Origin: Candidatus Agrococcus pullicola
GTDB taxonomy: Bacteria > Actinomycetota > Actinomycetes > Actinomycetales > Microbacteriaceae
DNA length: 9,431 nucleotides
NCBI GenBank assembly: GCA_019115685.1
Contig: DXDC01000055.1
Span: forward strand, 1 to 9,431
Direction of reading: 5' to 3'
Part shown: piece after piece, positions 1 through 5,801 of the stretch
Numbering within the stretch: position 1 is the first letter of the stretch
Layout of the letters: every line of letters starts with the position of its first letter
Translations under genes and position numbers: made by a program
Notes under the pieces: generated by a model
Databases searched by the model: none
What the model was told of the DNA's origin: nothing
Seen by the model: the letters and a program-made list of their open reading frames with translations, nothing else

Positions 1-53
1 TCCCGCTGGCGGAGGAGAGGCCGACGAAGAAGAACATCGCGATCGGGTATTGA
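1..53. other. Left-edge fragment, possible truncated neighbour gene
   Basis: This stretch has G/C at almost every third base, as in a coding region of this genome, so a gene probably enters from the left. Two readings share that periodicity and cannot be told apart here. On the plus strand it could be a C-terminus ending PLAEERPTKKNIAIGY with a TGA at 51-53. On the minus strand it could be the N-terminus of a membrane protein reading MFFFVGLSSASG from an ATG at 37-35, although no ribosome binding site precedes that ATG. Neither peptide is long enough to assign to a family. Bases 54-152 hold no gene I can support. Confidence 0.25.
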
Positions 54-152
54 GCCGTGACGTGGGGCGAGTCACCGCATGAGCGTACGGATCTCGCTTG
101 TGTAACAGCACACCGACTTTCGCCCAACGCGGGATCCCGTTCGTGCACAATA

Positions 153-2714
153 ATGAGCATGACTATCGCGGATGTCATCGACTGGGATGATCCGCCCGAG
201 AGTTTCGACCGCATTGCGGCAGACCTCAGGGCGATGCGGAGCGCCGCGGGTGATCCGTCGTTCGCCGAAATCGCCAGGCGCGTCGGTGCGTTGCGCGCGA
301 AGCGGGGAGTGCCCGAACGTGAACAGCGGGTCGCCAAGAGCACTCTGTACGACAGTTTTCGCGACGGTCGAAGGCGCATGGATGTCCGGGTCGTCATGGA
401 GATCGCGCTCGCTCTGGGGCTTCCCGAGGGTGCCAAGTCGTCATGGGCTGCGCGGGTGTGTGCGGCACGAGCGGCTGCGGACGGCTCGAGTGTCGTATCC
501 GTCTCCGGCGCCGTTCCCGAACCGGTGCATTCGTACGTTGATCGTGAGGCGGAACTGGAGCAGACCGAATCGGCACTGCAATCCGGAAACCGTCCGGTGT
601 GGGTGACGGCGATGCCGGGCGCCGGCAAGACGCAGCTCGCGCTTCGGGTCGCGCAGCGGCTTGCGAACGAGGGTGTCGGCGCGATCTTCATTGATTTGCG
701 CGGGCACCGAGCGGGCGTGACTCCGGTGGCCCCCACGGCCGCAAGGCGTGCGATTCTGCACTCGTTAGGGATCGAAGAAGGAGTTTCAGAGGGTGATCTT
801 GCGCAGACTTCGCGCCTCATCCAGGGACTGCGAGAAGCGGGGCGGCTCCTGATTCTGGACGACGCTACCGGCCCTGAGCAGGTGCGCGGAATCGTCGGAG
901 AGCAACCCCGCGGGCCGGTGATCGTGACGAGTCGCGTTGCGCCAGGGGAAACGGACATCTGGAAGAAGGTAACGCTGCAGGGCTTGAACGCCGAAGAGGC
1001 CTCTCAGCTGCTGGCGGCGCTTCTGCCGGTTGAGAACGAGCGAGCGATTGCCGATGACGTCACGAATGCGAGCAGGCTGGTCGATGTCTGCGAGGGGCTC
1101 CCCTTGGCGATATCACTCATCGGCAGCAGGCTGCTCACCCACCCGGACTGGACGCTCGCCGACCATGTCGACCTGATGCGCAAACGCGTGGCGGGAGGTC
1201 GACTCGATGGTGCACTGCAAGCGGAGCTCGACATCTCCTACGCCGACCTGCCGGAGGCTCCCGCCCGACTCCTGCGTGCCTGTGCCGATCTGCCGATCGT
1301 CGAAATCAACCTTGACGTCATAGCCGCTCTGCTGGAGATCGATGAGCCCGCGGCCCGAGAAATCGCGGATGCGCTCGTGGACCGAAATCTCGCGATCCGC
1401 CGTGCGGAGGGCCGCATTACGCTGCACTCGCTCGTTCGGGCCTACGCCCTCGAACGGGCGGAGGAGACCGACACTCCCTGGGCTCGACAGGAAGCGTTCG
1501 CGCGAGTCTCGGCGTACCTCGCTGAGCAGATCTGGTCGGCGTACGCCGTGATCGCCGCCGGTCAGGGCGACGAGCCTCGCACCACGAACTTCGAGTATCC
1601 GCAGAGCGCACGATCGGCCGAAGCAGCCGGCGCTTGGCTGCAGGATCACCTGCAAGAGGCGTTGAGCGTCGCGCACGAGGCGCCCGGTCGCGGTTATCAC
1701 GACATGCTGTTTCGCATCTCGGAGGGCCTCAGCTGGTGGATGAATCTCACCGGCAGGCAGCCAGCGGCGCTGAAGCTGCACGAGGCGGCCGCGGACCACG
1801 CCTTCGAGACCGGCGACACCAACGCGCTCGCGATGGCAAGCCTCGATGCCGGTCAACTGCACGTGATGGGAGAGCGGCCGGATGCGGCGCTCGAGCACTT
1901 CTCGCGAGTCCGCCAGCTGATGGACGGTGCCGACAGGATGGCCGATCCGGGCCTGCTGGGGCTGCTGCGGAACATGGAGGCCACCATCCTGATACGGCAA
2001 GGGCGGCTCGAAGAAGCGATCGAAGGACTGCAGTGGGCCGTTGCTCTGCACAGGGAGCGTGGAGAGGGGATTCGATTGCTCGGTGCCCTGACCAACCTCG
2101 GGGTTGCACTGCACACGGCAGGCCGCTTCGATGAGGAAACCGGGGTGCTCGAGGAGGGGCTGCAGCTCGCGGTCACGACTGGCAATGATCTGCACAGATC
2201 CTTCCTGCTCGTGAACAGCGCGGACCTGGCCATCGAACTCGGCGACCTCGATGGCGCCGCTCGCCACGCTCGCAGCGCGCTCGAGCTGGCCGAGACCATG
2301 GACATGGTCTTCCTGGTCGTGTGTGCGCAGGCAACACTGGCGGAGATCGCCCGACGGGGCTCCGACTTCGACGAAGCAGACCGGCTCCTGACCGACGCGC
2401 TGGACAAGTCCGAAACCTTGGGTCAAGATCTGACGACAGCGGAAGTGCTGATCCTCGTAGCGAATCTCGAGCACGATCGCGGGCGGATTCCAGCCGCGCT
2501 GACGGCGCTGGAGCGCGCCAAGGCGTTGTTCAGTGAAAACGGTGACCACTATCTCCGAGGGAGGTACTGGCGCCTCCGCAGCAACGTCGCGGACACCGGA
2601 CAAGAGCGCCAGGAGTTGCGATCACGCGCCATCGAAGCCTTCGAACGCGCCGGCGCCCACCATCGCGCAGCCGAGATCGCCGCCGAGGATCGTGAGGAAG
2701 TACCGTTATCCTGA
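153..2714 (+). CDS. STAND-type regulator: HTH, NB-ARC ATPase, TPR repeats
   Basis: This is an 853-residue signal-transduction ATPase. Residues about 25-90 form an XRE-like helix-turn-helix region of the actinobacterial type (FAEIARRV, then STLYDSFRDGRRR). An NB-ARC ATPase follows from about residue 130. It has a P-loop AMPGAGKT at 153-160 (K159; the usual first Gly is Ala), Walker B LLILDD at 232-237, VIVTSR at 256-261, GLPL at 315-318, and LHSLVRAYA at 424-432 in the MHD-like sensor position. The C-terminal third, about 530-840, is a TPR array, for example the helices around GRLEEAIEGL and GDLDGAARHA. Related proteins are thought to oligomerise after sensing a ligand through the repeats; here the HTH suggests DNA binding as output. 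The start at 153 is chosen because the 32 extra codons back to 57 look non-coding. A second ATG lies at 159, and neither has a clear ribosome binding site. The ligand and targets are unknown. Confidence 0.9.
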   Translation: MSMTIADVIDWDDPPESFDRIAADLRAMRSAAGDPSFAEIARRVGALRAKRGVPEREQRVAKSTLYDSFRDGRRRMDVRVVMEIALALGLPEGAKSSWAARVCAARAAADGSSVVSVSGAVPEPVHSYVDREAELEQTESALQSGNRPVWVTAMPGAGKTQLALRVAQRLANEGVGAIFIDLRGHRAGVTPVAPTAARRAILHSLGIEEGVSEGDLAQTSRLIQGLREAGRLLILDDATGPEQVRGIVGEQPRGPVIVTSRVAPGETDIWKKVTLQGLNAEEASQLLAALLPVENERAIADDVTNASRLVDVCEGLPLAISLIGSRLLTHPDWTLADHVDLMRKRVAGGRLDGALQAELDISYADLPEAPARLLRACADLPIVEINLDVIAALLEIDEPAAREIADALVDRNLAIRRAEGRITLHSLVRAYALERAEETDTPWARQEAFARVSAYLAEQIWSAYAVIAAGQGDEPRTTNFEYPQSARSAEAAGAWLQDHLQEALSVAHEAPGRGYHDMLFRISEGLSWWMNLTGRQPAALKLHEAAADHAFETGDTNALAMASLDAGQLHVMGERPDAALEHFSRVRQLMDGADRMADPGLLGLLRNMEATILIRQGRLEEAIEGLQWAVALHRERGEGIRLLGALTNLGVALHTAGRFDEETGVLEEGLQLAVTTGNDLHRSFLLVNSADLAIELGDLDGAARHARSALELAETMDMVFLVVCAQATLAEIARRGSDFDEADRLLTDALDKSETLGQDLTTAEVLILVANLEHDRGRIPAALTALERAKALFSENGDHYLRGRYWRLRSNVADTGQERQELRSRAIEAFERAGAHHRAAEIAAEDREEVPLS

Positions 2715-2719
2715 GCCGT

Positions 2720-3271
2720 ATGGAAGAACCGAGAATCGATGAAGAAGGACGCCCGGAGCCGCTGTTCTCCGCCGACGAGCGAACAACCCTGCTGGGATTC
2801 CTCGACTACCAGCGCGCAACGCTCGAATGGAAAACCCGTGGCCTCACAAGCCAGCAACTACGGCAATCGCACGCTCCGTCGGCGCTGACGCTCGCCGGCC
2901 TGCTCGGCCACCTCGCCTGGGTCGAGGACTTCTGGTTCGGTGTCACCGTCGCCGGCCGCACGCACGTCGAACCCTGGCGCGACCTAGACTGGGACGCCGA
3001 TTCGGATGCCGAATTCACCCTGGCGAACGCGCTCGAGGCGGACGATGCTCGCGACCTCTGGCGGGCGAATGTCGAAACCTCGAGAGCGATCGTCGATGAC
3101 CAACTGAGCGAGCACGGGGATGCCGCCCTCGGCCTCGAGCACGACGCATGGGGAGGCCGCGAGCAACTGTCACTGCGCTGGGTCCTCGTCCACATGATCG
3201 AGGAGTATGCGCGGCATAATGGACACGCTGACCTCCTGAGAGAAGCCATCGACGGTTCGGTGGGGGAGTAG
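2720..3271 (+). CDS. DinB-like DUF664 family protein (putative metal-dependent, thiol-linked enzyme)
   Basis: This 183-residue protein belongs to the DUF664/DinB four-helix-bundle group, whose actinobacterial members include mycothiol-dependent transferases and isomerases. The family signature is clear. LLGHLAWVEDFWF at about 61-73 carries the first metal-ligand histidine (H64). HMIEEYARHNGHADLLRE at 158-175 carries the H166/H169 pair and the conserved acidic residues. No signal peptide or membrane segment is visible, so it is cytoplasmic. The start ATG lies 5 nt after the stop of the STAND gene. A GAGGAAG at 2694-2700 is about 20 nt away, too far for a normal ribosome binding site, so translation may be coupled to the upstream gene. 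The pair probably forms an operon. The substrate cannot be told from sequence. The last 14 codons recur in diverged form at 3384-3425. Confidence 0.85.
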   Translation: MEEPRIDEEGRPEPLFSADERTTLLGFLDYQRATLEWKTRGLTSQQLRQSHAPSALTLAGLLGHLAWVEDFWFGVTVAGRTHVEPWRDLDWDADSDAEFTLANALEADDARDLWRANVETSRAIVDDQLSEHGDAALGLEHDAWGGREQLSLRWVLVHMIEEYARHNGHADLLREAIDGSVGE

Positions 3272-3338
3272 CGGGTTGTTGGTGTCAGCGTGCTGGGTTC
3301 ATACCTGCGGCCGGGACGGCCTTGGCGCTGGGGTCGCG

Positions 3339-3360
3339 CAGCGGTCAGAAATGGCCGCTG
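3339..3360 (+). terminator. Hairpin with GAAA tetraloop downstream of the DUF664 gene
   Basis: The arms AGCGGTCA (3340-3347) and TGGCCGCT (3352-3359) pair over 8 bp with one G-U wobble and enclose a GAAA loop. A further C-G pair (3339/3360) extends the stem. It lies about 70 nt after the stop at 3271. No T-tract follows, so it is at best a non-canonical actinobacterial terminator or an RNA-stabilising hairpin. Confidence 0.35.
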
Positions 3361-3383
3361 TCTTGGAGCTCCACCGCGCACTC

Positions 3384-3425
3384 GACCTCCTCAGAGAAGC
3401 TATCGACGGTTCCGTGGGCGAGTAG
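3384..3425 (+). pseudogene. Detached 3' remnant of a second DUF664 gene (direct repeat of 3230-3271)
   Basis: These 42 bases encode DLLREAIDGSVGE plus a TAG stop, exactly the end of the DUF664 protein encoded at 3230-3271. The two copies differ at 4 of 42 positions (Leu, Ala, Ser and Gly codons), and every difference is a silent third-base change. Upstream of 3384 the similarity stops at once. A 24-codon reading frame from an ATG at 3351 leads into the copy but does not resemble the family. The copy lies 154 nt downstream in a different frame from the intact gene. The silent pattern says that both tails evolved as functional coding sequence before one was cut off. It is probably the scar of a lost tandem paralogue, or of an insertion that brought in a homologous gene end. 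Confidence 0.75.
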
Positions 3426-3434
3426 GAGCCTTGA

Positions 3435-3486
3435 GTGCGGGCTTTGCGTCGGAATAAGCGCGGAAGTTCCGACGCAAATCCCGCAC
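3435..3486. terminator. 20-bp inverted repeat between convergent genes, probable bidirectional terminator
   Basis: The arms at 3435-3454 and 3467-3486 match over 20 bp with one mismatch (C at 3442) and enclose a 12-nt loop. The arm core is TTTGCGTCGGAA / TTCCGACGCAAA. It lies between the plus-strand DUF664 region and the minus-strand toxin gene that ends at 3521, which is the right place for a terminator serving both strands. No T-tract follows on either strand. An alternative is a dispersed palindromic repeat element of this genome. Confidence 0.5.
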
Positions 3487-3520
3487 CGAGCGAGACGGTG
3501 AACCGGCGTTGACGAGCCCG

Positions 3521-3835
3521 TTAGCGAATCAACGGCAGCTCTAGATCGAAAGCCGACACAATCGCGTCAGCGAGTGCGCGCTCTTGCTCGGGCAGAAGGT
3601 AGCCGATCGCTTTGCCCAGTCGAGCTGACGGAATCGTGACCGTGTTGTCGATCGAAGCCACGCAGGCGCCATCAAGACCGTTTGCAGTGTCCAGACGAAC
3701 CTCGCTGTACAACCCCTTGATCGTAGAGGTGATCGGGGCGACGGTCACTTTGGTCATCGCTTCCCGCGCGATATGGCGCGTCAGCACCACAACCGGGCGC
3801 GTCTTATCGAGGTGAGCGAGGCAGATTTCCCGCAT
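3521..3835 (-). CDS. MazF/PemK-family toxin, probable endoribonuclease
   Basis: This 104-residue protein has the short actinobacterial MazF/PemK form. KTRPVVVLTR at about 11-20 contains the conserved arginine (R13). VTVAPITSTIKG at about 30-41 contains the conserved threonine position. GLDGACVASIDNTVTI follows, then RLGKAIGYLLPEQE. Family members cleave mRNA at short sites and arrest growth until neutralised by the antitoxin. The start at 3835 is chosen because it lies 5 nt after the antitoxin stop, with AGGA about 9 nt upstream inside the end of the antitoxin gene. A longer frame to 3874 would overlap the antitoxin and adds 13 residues that do not look like the family. It is probably expressed only from the antitoxin promoter. 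The key R and T residues are present, so it looks intact. Confidence 0.9.
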   Translation of the reverse strand: MREICLAHLDKTRPVVVLTRHIAREAMTKVTVAPITSTIKGLYSEVRLDTANGLDGACVASIDNTVTIPSARLGKAIGYLLPEQERALADAIVSAFDLELPLIR

Positions 3836-3840
3836 GCCGG

Positions 3841-4074
3841 TCAATCCTGGATCACGGCACGGTCGGTCGACCAAGCAACGAGTTCGTCGAGATCGTCTTG
3901 TGGGCCGTGTTGTTGCAGTGCCTCGACGTCGCTCATCGCTTGCCGAGCACGGATCTCTCGCTCGATAGCTGCGCTTATGGCCGCTGTCCGGTTCGGCACA
4001 ATGCCCCTGCGTACGAGTCCGTCGAGAAACTCGACCATGTGTTCGGGAAGACGTACGTTGACTGTTGCGCTCAT
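3841..4074 (-). CDS. Ribbon-helix-helix antitoxin of the MazF-family toxin
   Basis: This 77-residue protein starts MSATVNVRLPEHMVEFLDGL, the typical beta strand and first helix of a ribbon-helix-helix DNA-binding domain. The second helix lies around NRTAAISAAIEREI (28-41). The acidic C-terminal tail (DVEALQQHGPQDDLDELVAW) is the part expected to bind the toxin. Such antitoxins repress their own operon, more strongly when complexed with toxin. The gene precedes the toxin by 5 nt, the usual order. The start at 4074 is supported by the conserved domain beginning and by a promoter -10 exactly 6 nt upstream. A GTG at 4134 would add 20 residues and run into the neighbouring palindrome, so it is unlikely. 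Confidence 0.9.
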   Translation of the reverse strand: MSATVNVRLPEHMVEFLDGLVRRGIVPNRTAAISAAIEREIRARQAMSDVEALQQHGPQDDLDELVAWSTDRAVIQD

Positions 4075-4109
4075 GTCACCAGTGTAGTGAAGTGTGTTGC
4101 AAATGTAAT
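4075..4109 (-). promoter_or_regulatory. Leaderless promoter and likely operator of the toxin-antitoxin operon
   Basis: On the minus strand, TACACT (4086-4081) fits the -10 pattern TAnnnT and ends 6 nt before the ATG. This puts the transcription start at or next to the start codon. ATTACA (4109-4104) matches 4 of 6 positions of the -35 consensus with a 17-bp spacer. The plus strand over the -10 reads as three tandem pentamers, AGTGT AGTGA AGTGT (4081-4095). Two more, AGTGC AGTGA, lie at 4122-4131. Short repeated sites of this sort would suit binding by the ribbon-helix-helix antitoxin, which is an inference. Confidence 0.5.
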
Positions 4110-4125
4110 GCAGCTGTGCGAAGTG

Positions 4126-4219
4126 CAGTGACACGACAGCTCAGACGGTTTTTATGGGTTGAGACGCCATCTCGGCCCATAAAAACCGTCTGGAGCTGCA
4201 GATTGTCACCGTGTCACTG
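4126..4219. repeat. Large nested palindrome between the toxin-antitoxin and protease operons
   Basis: The core is a perfect 17-bp inverted repeat: CAGACGGTTTTTATGGG at 4142-4158 and its complement at 4176-4192. The 17-nt loop itself contains GAGA/TCTC arms. Outside the core, AGCT flanks both arms (offset by one base on the right). A perfect 10-bp pair CAGTGACACG / CGTGTCACTG lies at 4126-4135 and 4210-4219. The outermost right arm overlaps the last bases of the small gene ending at 4214. It lies just after the minus-strand protease operon, so a terminator is the simplest role, since the stem carries internal T-runs. Its size and symmetry also fit a protein-binding or recombination site, or a dispersed repeat. 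Confidence 0.7.
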
Positions 4220-4480
4220 AACTTCCTCATCCGGAGGCGCGACACCGAAGTGTTGCACGGCATCCACCGTTGAGATGCCCGTCACCGCAGCGAACGAGGC
4301 TCGAGCACTTATCGCATCCCGCGCATCCTCGGCATCTGTGTGCCCGGCGATCTGACCGAGCGTGGTCAGCACCCTGTCGATGTACAGCCCGGCGCTTTCG
4401 AGCGCGGCCACGATCTCGTCGAGCCGGTCTAGGTGCTGATCATCGACGGTGAGGATCCACTCCCGTGCTTGGTCGCTCAT
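4214..4480 (-). CDS. Small propeptide-like protein (I9-type), probable partner or inhibitor of the S8 protease
   Basis: This 88-residue protein lacks a signal peptide. Its predicted order is strand (REWILTVDD, 6-14), helix (HLDRLDEIVAALESAGL, 16-32), two strands around YIDRVLTTLGQIAGHT (33-48), helix, strand, and a tail APPDEEVQ. That order resembles the ferredoxin-like fold of subtilisin propeptides. The ending, a PPD followed by a terminal Gln, recurs in my recollection among small proteins encoded beside S8 proteases, some of them mislabelled as ketohydroxyglutarate aldolase. The start is firm: GAGGAG lies 8 nt upstream, and the gene begins 5 nt after the protease stop. The likely role is a trans-acting inhibitor or folding helper of the adjacent protease. 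The operon link is seen directly; the function is inferred. Confidence 0.75.
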   Translation of the reverse strand: MSDQAREWILTVDDQHLDRLDEIVAALESAGLYIDRVLTTLGQIAGHTDAEDARDAISARASFAAVTGISTVDAVQHFGVAPPDEEVQ

Positions 4481-4485
4481 CGGCT

Positions 4486-5592
4486 TTACTCCTCAGCGGG
4501 AACCTTTGCCAGCCCCGCGCCCACATCCTCCGCAGATTCACCGTCGATCGGCTCGACGTACTCGATGAGAGCATCCCACAGCTCCTGGCCTCGTGCTCCC
4601 GTGCTGCCGCTGATCAGCGCGGCGATGCCGGACACGTGCGGCGTCGCCATCGAGGTACCGCTGATCGTACGGTATCGCTCCTGCCCGACCCAGGAGGAAT
4701 GGATGTACACCCCCGGTGCGGCAAGATCCACTTCGCCGCCCTCGTGCGGCAGTGATCTCGCCGAGAAGTCCGCAACCCGCAGCTCGGAGTCTACCGCTGC
4801 GATCGCCATGATGTGCGGACTGTTCGCCGGCGCTCCGACGAAGCCGGGGTTGCCGGCGCTGCGTTGCGCATTGTTTCCGGCCGCGGCGATGATGAGCGAG
4901 CCGAGCTCGAGCGCGCGACGTCCGGCCGCGACGTAGGGCGGGTGCACTTCTCGAACGTCCGCTCCCAGCGACATCGAGATCACCTGGCATTCGTGCTGCA
5001 AGGCCCAGTCGATGCCGGCGAGGATCGAGGTGTCCGAGCCCGTGCCGTCATTGCCCAAGACTTTGCCGGAGTAGATTTCCGCCTCCGGTGCGACCCCGTA
5101 GCCTGGCCCGGCATCCGTCGTCCAGGGCCCTGCCGCGGTGCCGATGCAGTGCGTGCCGTGGCCGTGCGCGTCTTCCGGTCCTTCCCCCTGGATGAACGAC
5201 TCCGCGACGACGGAGCGAGAGGCGAAGTCGGGATGGTCGGCCTCGAATCCCGTGTCGAGTACGGCGATGCGGACCCCGGCTCCCGCGAGGCCCTGTTCCT
5301 GTGCCGAAGCGATCCCGATCGCCTGCAGCCCCCACGTCACCTCGCCGTCACCGGGTGCCGGGTCGGTGATGGCGTAGTACGTGAGCTCCGGCGTGAACTG
5401 CATCGGCCGGTTCCGCTCGCGGCATCGAGAGCGGAACGACTCCATCCGATCGGGCTCGCTATCGACGACGCCGATCCCCAAGCGAGGGAAGTAGGTGTCG
5501 GTCGAGAACCCTTCTGCGCTGAGCATGTCGGGTGCATCGCTGCGCAGCACCGAGAAGTCAGATGTGTCGAATGTCACCACGTACCGTGTCAT
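4486..5592 (-). CDS. S8 (subtilisin-like) serine protease without signal peptide
   Basis: This 368-residue protein carries a complete subtilisin catalytic set: Asp113 in VLDTGF, His145 in HGHGTHCIG, the oxyanion Asn240 in AAAGNN, and Ser314 in SGTSMATPHVSG. Residues 1 to about 78 (from MTRYVVTFDT) look like a fused I9-type prodomain; the catalytic domain runs from about 85 to 345. No secretion signal or membrane segment is seen, so it probably acts in the cytoplasm, or is exported by a route not evident here. The start at 5592 is chosen because GAGGAG lies 6 nt upstream and the prodomain begins there. The 39 codons further up to 5709 look non-coding. It forms an operon with the small propeptide-like gene. 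A possible -10 (TACCCT, 5639-5634) lies about 40 nt upstream of the start. The protein substrate is unknown. Confidence 0.93.
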   Translation of the reverse strand: MTRYVVTFDTSDFSVLRSDAPDMLSAEGFSTDTYFPRLGIGVVDSEPDRMESFRSRCRERNRPMQFTPELTYYAITDPAPGDGEVTWGLQAIGIASAQEQGLAGAGVRIAVLDTGFEADHPDFASRSVVAESFIQGEGPEDAHGHGTHCIGTAAGPWTTDAGPGYGVAPEAEIYSGKVLGNDGTGSDTSILAGIDWALQHECQVISMSLGADVREVHPPYVAAGRRALELGSLIIAAAGNNAQRSAGNPGFVGAPANSPHIMAIAAVDSELRVADFSARSLPHEGGEVDLAAPGVYIHSSWVGQERYRTISGTSMATPHVSGIAALISGSTGARGQELWDALIEYVEPIDGESAEDVGAGLAKVPAEE

Positions 5593-5801
5593 GGCTCGCT
5601 CCTCTTCCGTTTCGAGGCGTTCTCGTTCACAGCAGGGTAGAGCGTTTCGCTGCGTGTTCGCCGAGGGCATCTGATCGACCGGGCGCGATCGCCTCCGCCG
5701 GTCGTTCATTCACGTGCCGTTCACTCGAGTGGGGGAACATGCCGAGCAGAGCACTGTTTCGCGCAACCGTGCGCGGTTATTCAGGTGCGGGAGGTAGATC
5801 G
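5593..5801. promoter_or_regulatory. Divergent intergenic region between the protease and LysR genes
   Basis: These 209 nt separate two divergent genes and hold several symmetrical sites. CACTCGAGTG (5722-5731) is a perfect 10-bp palindrome. CACGTG (5711-5716) lies just before it, and TTCAC begins both sites. AACCG-TGCG-CGGTT (5765-5778) is an inverted repeat 24 nt before the LysR start. For the protease, TACCCT (minus strand, 5639-5634) could serve as a -10. For LysR, the ribosome binding site GGGAGG (5789-5794) is 7 nt before the ATG. LysR-type proteins usually bind in such divergent regions and control the neighbour, so one of these sites may be its operator. Confidence 0.4.

Noticed and set aside
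57..152. Longer N-terminus of the STAND protein from the ATG at 57
   Set aside because: The 32 extra residues do not resemble the family, and the HTH region begins soon after 153.
1113..2603. A 496-codon minus-strand open frame opposite the STAND gene
   Set aside because: It is the antisense shadow of a clear plus-strand gene in high-GC DNA and shows no domain or ribosome binding site.
4813..5640. A 275-codon plus-strand open frame over the protease
   Set aside because: It lies opposite an S8 protease with all catalytic motifs; the frame has no recognisable family features.
5593..5709. Longer N-terminus of the protease
   Set aside because: A strong ribosome binding site and the prodomain start both point to 5592.
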